10,563 nt of DNA, taken from assembly GCA_902783085.1 (NCBI GenBank), contig CACZPT010000164.1, positions 1-10,563 on the forward strand. Direction: 5' to 3'. Each line of letters opens with the position of its first letter. Position 1 is the stretch's first letter. This document shows, in pieces, positions 6,472 to 10,563 of this stretch. The notes under the pieces are model-generated. The model saw only the letters and a program-made list of their open reading frames with translations. It had not been told where the DNA came from and did no database searches. The translations under genes and the position numbers were made by a program. This stretch comes from an uncultured Methanobrevibacter sp. GTDB lineage: Archaea > Methanobacteriota > Methanobacteria > Methanobacteriales > Methanobacteriaceae.

Positions 6472-7080
6472 TTAAGCATAACCATAACTGACTACATATC
6501 CATTTCTGTCAATAACCCTAACATATCCATCATCGTAACGAACTCTTTGATAACCGTTACCTACACTTTCACGATCGGTTTCATGTTGTGAAGGATCCCA
6601 GCCATTAATTTCATCATCAACATGATTTGCCCGATGATATTCACCATTAAGATATATGTACGGTGCATCATCACTACTGGAACTACTTGAACTACTGGAA
6701 CTTGATGAAGCAGAAGAAGGCTCATTAATATGTATATTAAATGATGTTGAATTGGAATTATGCCCGCTGTCACCATCATAAGTACATGTGACTGCATAAT
6801 CTCCTGATGAATCAAAACTAAAATAAGCAACACCATCGTTATTCGTCACGAAAGTCTTATTTAGAGAATTAAATTGAACAGTTATATTTGCATTGGATAT
6901 AGGCTTACCGTTTGAATCTGAAAGCATCACACCAATATTATCACCGACACCTACATCATCCATTGACAACAATGTTATCTTTGTATTGTCTTTTGACAAA
7001 ATTGGAGCCGCTACAGTCAGACCCACCAATAAAATAATAACAATTAATAGTAAAATTATGTACAAATTATACTTATTCAT
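6472..7080 (-). CDS. Membrane-anchored surface protein, Ig-like domain plus Ser-rich linker
   Basis: This 202-aa protein has an N-terminal hydrophobic helix (about 6-27) with no clear cleavage site. An Ig-like domain follows (about 33-118) whose strands (GKPISNANITVQFN, DGVAYFSFDSSGDYAVT, YDGDSGHNSN) resemble bacterial/archaeal Ig-like (Big) domains. A run of 12 Ser (about 124-135) follows, then a 65-residue C-terminal domain rich in Tyr, Asp, Arg and Gly (GYQRVRYDDGYVRVIDRNGY). The last domain is unrecognised; its two similar halves suggest short strand repeats. The layout is anchor, spacer, flexible linker and exposed tip. It converges on the adhesin gene, but its design differs. No ribosome site is seen before the ATG at 7080, so the mRNA may be leaderless. 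Confidence 0.75.
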   Translation of the reverse strand: MNKYNLYIILLLIVIILLVGLTVAAPILSKDNTKITLLSMDDVGVGDNIGVMLSDSNGKPISNANITVQFNSLNKTFVTNNDGVAYFSFDSSGDYAVTCTYDGDSGHNSNSTSFNIHINEPSSASSSSSSSSSSSSDDAPYIYLNGEYHRANHVDDEINGWDPSQHETDRESVGNGYQRVRYDDGYVRVIDRNGYVVSYGYA

Positions 7081-7140
7081 ATTTAACTATTATAATTTTA
7101 ATTAATTTAAATATTTCTAAAATCATATTGAAAAATTATT

Positions 7141-7152
7141 TCTAATATAAAC
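7141..7152 (+). promoter_or_regulatory. TATA-like box of a probably leaderless gene
   Basis: TCTAATATAAAC lies 21-25 bases before the ATG at 7168, so transcription would start at or very near the start codon. No Shine-Dalgarno motif is present, which agrees with a leaderless mRNA. Confidence 0.4.
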
Positions 7153-7167
7153 AAGATAAAATTAAAT

Positions 7168-7770
7168 ATGAAAACTAGAATCGCCGGAAATGTTTTTATC
7201 TTTGCCAGTATTTATTATATAATAGCAGAAGCAATCAGCGCAATATTTTTTAATGCAAGCATTCCAGATACATATATTTTCCACACAATATCCGAGCTTG
7301 GAATAACTGGAAGCAACTCCCCATTAAGCTTACTTATGAACAGTGCTTTTGTCTTAATTGGCCTTGCATTAATATTTGGCACTTTTTATGAACTAAAAAA
7401 TCATATTATTAAAAATAAAAAAATTTTTTACATATTAACATTAATAACCTCATTCGGAGTTATTATCGTTGGTTTAATTCATGGCGGAAACCCTTTAACT
7501 TCAGGATACCACACATTAGGTGCCGTTATGGCAATACTTGGAGGAAATATCCTGCTTATAGTAATTTCAAAATCCATGTCCAATTTTGGAAAATATCAAA
7601 AAACCACACTAGTTTTAGGAGTAATAGGATTAATATCCTTTTGGATATTGTTTTTCAATATGCAAAATATTTACATGCCCGTATTTGAAAGATTATCCGT
7701 TTATACAATGATAATCTGGACATTTATAACCGGAATTCAATTGATATATTTTAACCCAAAAACATTATGA
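7168..7770 (+). CDS. DUF998-family six-helix membrane protein
   Basis: This 200-aa protein has six predicted membrane helices (about 6-28, 53-74, 85-104, 115-134, 145-164, 175-194). Recognisable features of the DUF998 group are SELGITGSNSP after helix 1 (42-52), a polar IHGGNP motif at the end of helix 3 (103-108) and a conserved-type His115 at the start of helix 4. The length is normal for the family. Members are integral membrane proteins of unknown biochemical function, so no reaction is proposed. The start is the first ATG of the frame. It is transcribed away from the surface-protein gene across an 87-base gap and appears to stand alone. Confidence 0.8.
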   Translation: MKTRIAGNVFIFASIYYIIAEAISAIFFNASIPDTYIFHTISELGITGSNSPLSLLMNSAFVLIGLALIFGTFYELKNHIIKNKKIFYILTLITSFGVIIVGLIHGGNPLTSGYHTLGAVMAILGGNILLIVISKSMSNFGKYQKTTLVLGVIGLISFWILFFNMQNIYMPVFERLSVYTMIIWTFITGIQLIYFNPKTL

Positions 7771-7889
7771 TGAACTATTCATTAATTTTCAACAAAACAC
7801 TTATTGTTATCCAACCAAAAATCCAAAAACTGCACAGAAGAATTATAAGCTCCATAATCCATATTCACCACCGTTAAGTGGTAATGTTA

Positions 7890-8064
7890 ATGGTTTATTT
7901 AAATGAGTCTTCAAAATGCCCTAAATGTGGTAAAGGTAAATTAAGGTTAGAAGAAAACATACTTATGGATTAAAATAGATAAAATTAACACTAATATTTA
8001 CCTATTGAAAATTGAAGATTCGAAAGATTTTATAAAAAAATGCAATAGGTGTATGGCTGATTAG
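7890..8064 (+). pseudogene. Small zinc-ribbon protein, frameshifted
   Basis: The ATG at 7890 follows a GTGGT site by 7 bases and opens MVYLNESSKCPKCGKGKLRL. That frame stops at 7969-7971. Skipping one A around 7951-7957 restores a frame continuing YLWIKIDKINTNIYLLKIED and ending KKCNRCMAD at the TAG at 8062-8064. The span is 58 codons plus one base, as expected for one insertion. Together the halves supply two CxxC pairs, a complete four-Cys zinc ribbon, which is strong evidence that they were one gene of about 57 residues. The role could be nucleic-acid or protein binding; nothing more specific can be said. ACCAC shortly upstream could pair with the GTGGT of the ribosome site. Confidence 0.55.
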
Positions 8065-8212
8065 AAAAGAAAGATTTTGAATTGAATTGTAGAGATATGA
8101 TATTTTTTCATTATTGTTCTTTACATATAATATTGATTTTAGTTTGTAGAATTATATACATTGTTTAAAATAGGATTCTAGTTTATCTTGAACTTTAAAT
8201 AGAGAAATGATT
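8065..8212. other. AT-rich gap with no recognised gene
   Basis: Only short interrupted frames occur on either strand, and I see no RNA gene or repeat. Together with 8213-8352 it is the upstream region of the PIN operon. Confidence 0.4.
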
Positions 8213-8233
8213 AATTTTAAATACTTTAAAATT
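8213..8233. repeat. Perfect 21-base inverted repeat, possible operator
   Basis: AATTTTAAA and TTTAAAATT around TAC form a perfect 9-bp inverted repeat about 60 bases upstream of the TATA box at 8292-8300. Its position fits a binding site for a dimeric regulator of the operon. The bases are nearly all A or T, so chance is a serious alternative. Confidence 0.3.
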
Positions 8234-8289
8234 CATATATCCATTATATAATCTTGGAAAAAATAGTTATCATATCTGTTTAGGAAAAT

Positions 8290-8301
8290 GATTTATATAA
8301 T
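8290..8301 (+). promoter_or_regulatory. TATA box of the 8353 operon
   Basis: TTTATATAA (8292-8300) matches the archaeal consensus well and predicts a start near 8320, giving a leader of about 30 bases before the ATG at 8353. A second TATA-like stretch lies at 8305-8315. GGGG at 8341-8344 is the ribosome site. Confidence 0.55.
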
Positions 8302-8352
8302 TTGGATATATAATAATTAATCAAGATTATTTTTTCTTATGGGGTAATGTAA

Positions 8353-8646
8353 ATGAAATGGAACACACTTCAATCTAAAGCTTATGGATTGAACATTAAT
8401 GATTTTGTAAGTGAAGAATTTCTTGTTAAACTTAGAGAAGAGTTTGAAGATAAAGATGTTGATATTGTTACATTACAAATTGCAGTAAGGGACAAAGTTA
8501 AAGATCCTAAAAATGATGATGCAAAAGTAGACATTATTTCATTATCCAACAGAAGCATTGAAGACAGATTATTGCATAAAACCATTGTGGATGTTACATC
8601 CGATGAAAATTTTGAAAAAATAAAGAAAATAATTGATGAATTCTAA
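8353..8646 (+). CDS. 97-aa hypothetical protein, first gene of the PIN operon
   Basis: This small, acidic, soluble protein has no signal peptide or membrane helix. The first half is rich in Asp, Glu and Lys (LREEFEDKDVDIVTLQIAV); the end (ENFEKIKKIIDEF) is a likely helix. I recognise no family or DNA-binding motif. GGGG lies eight bases before the start, and an ATG just before it (8347) is followed at once by a stop. It is the only intact gene of the cassette: the second gene starts 30 bases later and the PIN gene follows. By position it could be an antitoxin, regulator or partner of the PIN protein; this is inference from gene order only. Confidence 0.75.
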   Translation: MKWNTLQSKAYGLNINDFVSEEFLVKLREEFEDKDVDIVTLQIAVRDKVKDPKNDDAKVDIISLSNRSIEDRLLHKTIVDVTSDENFEKIKKIIDEF

Positions 8647-8676
8647 ATTAACTTAAAAAAGGAGGTTTTGAATCTC

Positions 8677-9196
8677 ATGTTTTCCAATAAAAATGTTTAT
8701 GGCACTATAGGTAATGGATATGCTTACAATCCCAGAAATATTTATGATTCATTCATTAATGCCTTTAGAGAATTAGCTGAAAAGATTTATTCAACTGTTG
8801 AAAATATCCTAATTCAAAACAATGAACCTTCTTTAGACGATTTGATTGGAAATTTAAAGGATTCATTCAATGATGCAGAAAATATCCTATCCAATCTTGA
8901 TTTTTTTTGAAGATGAATACTATGATTTTTCTTCCATTAAAGATATGGCATTCCATATTTTAGATAATAAATCATTATTGTATAACCTCTCAATTATTAA
9001 AGGTTTACTGGACTCTTTTTATAATCTTGTACAATTCAAAAAAGACTCTTCCAATGAGGAATATGAACTGAAATATGATGAATTTTCTTCCGAGTTAATT
9101 GATGTTGAACAATTATTCTACACTGAAATATATGAACCTAGTGAAAAGTATAATAAAGAAGCATTGTCTGATATATCCAATTCATTATTAGGATAA
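8677..9196 (+). pseudogene. ~172-aa helical hypothetical protein, frameshifted at T8
   Basis: The start at 8677 (MFSNKNVYGTIGNGYAYNP) follows GGAGG (8661-8665) by 11 bases; a TTG at 8668 is too close to it. The first frame ends at 8910 (LSNLDFF then TGA). Eight T stand at 8901-8908. With seven, the frame reads on as LDFFEDEYYDFSSIKDMAF to the TAA at 9194-9196, giving 172 residues. The span, 173 codons plus one base, agrees. The repaired protein is acidic and mostly helical without motifs I recognise. It is placed between the 97-aa gene and the PIN gene with short gaps, which suggests the three work together. Without correction an 8870-9196 frame would remain as an orphan lacking its own ribosome site. 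Confidence 0.65.
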
Positions 9197-9212
9197 TTGA
9201 GGAGAAATCTTT

Positions 9213-9871
9213 TTGAATTCATTTGTGGATACTAACGTTTCTATCGCATATATTTTTTCTATTGATCCCCTAAACAATAAGTTAATGGTGGTTTTAGGGA
9301 ATATGATAATATTTATTGGTCAAATCTTGTTAAAAGTGAATATAAGGATGTTTTTAAAAACAAAAGGAAAATTTTAGTTAATTTCTATAAAGATTTGGCC
9401 AATGATATAAAGCCTGAAAATTTCCATAATTTCAAATTCAATGATTTAAAAAGATATGTTACGAGAAATTATTCTGATGGCAAAAAACAAGACCAGATTT
9501 TAAGCTCTTTGAAAATATTTTGGGATACTTATATCAATGAAAGATTCCCAACATACAATTCTTTTAATCAAGCTATTCAAACTTGCTTAGATGATTTGAA
9601 AAATTTAGTTTATTCTAGAAAAAATCAATGGGAAAATAATATTTTATTAACTAGCAAAAGAGTTGACAAATACCTTTATTTAAAAAAGAAATTGGTGTCT
9701 CTTAATGTTCATCCTCCGGATGATGAAATTGCTCTTGATGCCCATGACTTTAATTTAAGAAATGATATTCTTTTAGATTTCATTACATTTGATGGAGATT
9801 GCTATGAAGGAGTATCTAAAATTAAAGAGTTTCAATTTAACAAAGTAAAAGGAAAATATGATTATTTGTAA
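9213..9871 (+). pseudogene. PIN-domain putative ribonuclease (~219 aa), frameshifted near residue 23
   Basis: A TTG at 9213, eight bases after GGAG (9201-9204), opens MNSFVDTNVSIAYIF, the classic first PIN strand with Asp6 and Asn8. After LNNK the frame is lost; adding one base at about 9279-9281 continues VNGGFREYDNIYWSNLVKSE. The rest is open to the TAA at 9871. Other acids expected of a PIN metal site are Glu43 (KSEY), Asp170/171 (DDEIALDA) and Asp194 (ITFDGD). PIN domains are Mg/Mn-dependent nucleases, best known as VapC toxins. At ~219 residues this one is far longer than VapC (~130), with a helical insert between Glu43 and Asp170. As written it would give a short N-terminal peptide and a 158-residue remnant (9395-9871) lacking Asp6. 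It is third in the operon. Confidence 0.65.
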
Positions 9872-9925
9872 TTGTCACAAAAATCAATCCTTATTATTTT
9901 CCGTAGATAAAAATATTGAAACAAG

Positions 9926-10314
9926 CTATTTCAACTTATCTCCTAAAGCTGTTTTAATATAGCTTATTTCTCCTCTAAGTTCTCCCAATTCTTCATTTAA
10001 TTTTATTTGTTTTCTTTTTCCATTTCGATATAGTCTGGAGATTTGATGGATAGTCTTTCCACTTCTTGAGTAATAGTAACTGCCAGTAGATAGTTTTTTC
10101 TTCTAAATTATTTGATATATCCACAATAAAGACATTCTTGAAGAGTGTTTACCTTCTTAAAATGATCATTAGGTTTATGTAATCGAAAATCCAACTCATA
10201 ATTTCCTAGTGGTTTAAATCCACAAAAATATAACTTTTCTCTAAATTCAGGTTGATTAGATTTATTATTGCAAATTGAATATGTCTTACAAAAAATATTA
10301 ATGGATTTAATCAT
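9926..10314 (-). pseudogene. Decayed gene with Cys pairs and a coiled-coil end
   Basis: From the ATG at 10314 a 68-residue frame (MIKSINIFCKTYSICNNK, ending ECLYCGYIK) stops at 10108. Another frame on the same strand then gives KKLSTGSYYYSRSGKTIHQI followed by a charged helical tail (KLNEELGELRGEISYIKTAL) to a TAG at 9926. The two parts are adjacent and point the same way, and the span is 129 codons plus two bases. At least two changes between about 10085 and 10108 are needed to join them. The CLYCG pair may bind zinc. The tail looks like a coiled coil. No family is recognised, and their origin as one gene is inferred. Confidence 0.4.
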
Positions 10315-10412
10315 AATCCTATAAATCTATTTTAAAATTTAAATTAAAGGATAAATATTAAAGAACTGCTAATTAATTTGTGTGATAGGTTCAGAAAAAT
10401 GAATTAAATAAT
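10315..10412. other. AT-rich gap between the decayed gene and the repeat array
   Basis: It probably holds the promoter of the leftward gene at 10314, but no TATA box stands out. I see nothing else. Confidence 0.3.
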
Positions 10413-10563
10413 ATGAAAAGTATAAAATAAATTCGTTGAAAAACATAAATTTTATATTGTGAAAAGTATAAATCAAATTTAATGAAAAGTATAAAATAAA
10501 ATAGATGAAAAGTATAAAATAAAATAGATGAAAAGTATAAAATAAAATAGATGAAAAGTATAA
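10413..10563 (+). repeat. 23-bp tandem repeat array, open at the window edge
   Basis: Units start at 10413, 10436, 10459, 10482, 10505, 10528 and 10551 with an exact 23-base period. Units from 10482 onward are identical (ATGAAAAGTATAAAATAAAA then TAG). The three leftmost units are diverged but keep the period and the TGAAAA opening. A weak further unit may lie at 10390. There are no spacers, so it is a minisatellite and not CRISPR. Each unit contains AGTATAAAATA, a TATA-like string. The array continues beyond the window. Confidence 0.85.

Noticed and set aside
6561..7105. Open frames 6561-6836 (minus) and 6893-7105 (plus)
   Set aside because: Both are other-frame readings of the Ig-like surface protein; the first is a low-complexity shadow of the Ser run.
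10413..10563. CRISPR array
   Set aside because: The 23-base units are directly contiguous with no spacers, and no cas gene is present.
1..10563. tRNA or rRNA genes, complete insertion sequences
   Set aside because: No cloverleaf, rRNA-like sequence, transposase or flanking terminal repeats were recognised.

Overview
The window looks like a chromosome segment of an AT-rich methanogenic archaeon, most likely Methanobrevibacter or a close relative in the Methanobacteriales. This is inferred from protein style and signals only; no search was run. Pointers are a secreted adhesin-like protein with a VSA-type signal peptide and repeated Ig-like modules, a second membrane-anchored Ig-like surface protein, an M14-like peptidase domain behind an N-terminal anchor, TTTATATAA-type archaeal TATA boxes, a leaderless gene, and GGAGG or GGTGA ribosome sites.

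Layout. Positions 1-430 hold the tail of a gene running in from the left and a small frameshifted phage-like gene. Positions 430-1010 are a compact small-ORF/small-RNA locus. It has a 64-aa hydrophobic ORF and an opposite-strand ORF over the same bases, each with a near-perfect Shine-Dalgarno site. To the right lies a nearly symmetric TATA box that could serve both strands: leftward into a foldable leader, rightward into a candidate ~120-nt structured RNA ending in a T-run. Positions 1100-3990 (minus strand) hold a degraded small ORF and then an operon of an M14-like surface peptidase, an FAD/NAD disulfide-oxidoreductase-family protein and a frameshifted ~110-aa protein. A divergent promoter region leads to an adhesin-like gene (4096-6351) interrupted by one in-frame TGA. 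A convergent surface-protein gene (6472-7080) and a DUF998-type six-helix membrane protein (7168-7770) follow. Positions 7771-8352 hold a broken zinc-ribbon gene, an inverted repeat and a promoter. Positions 8353-9871 form a three-gene operon of a 97-aa unknown, a ~172-aa helical unknown and a ~219-aa PIN-domain putative nuclease; the second and third genes each carry one frameshift. A decayed minus-strand gene (9926-10314) and a 23-bp tandem repeat array running off the right edge complete the window.

How it may fit together. The middle (1785-7770) is envelope and redox: proteins facing the outside plus an oxidoreductase. The two flanks carry small, mostly unrecognised genes, candidate regulatory RNAs and a PIN cassette, which resembles accessory or mobile DNA. 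Six small genes are broken by single-base shifts, some at A7 or T8 runs, while the long conserved genes are intact apart from one stop. Real decay, slippage and assembly error cannot be separated from this sequence alone.
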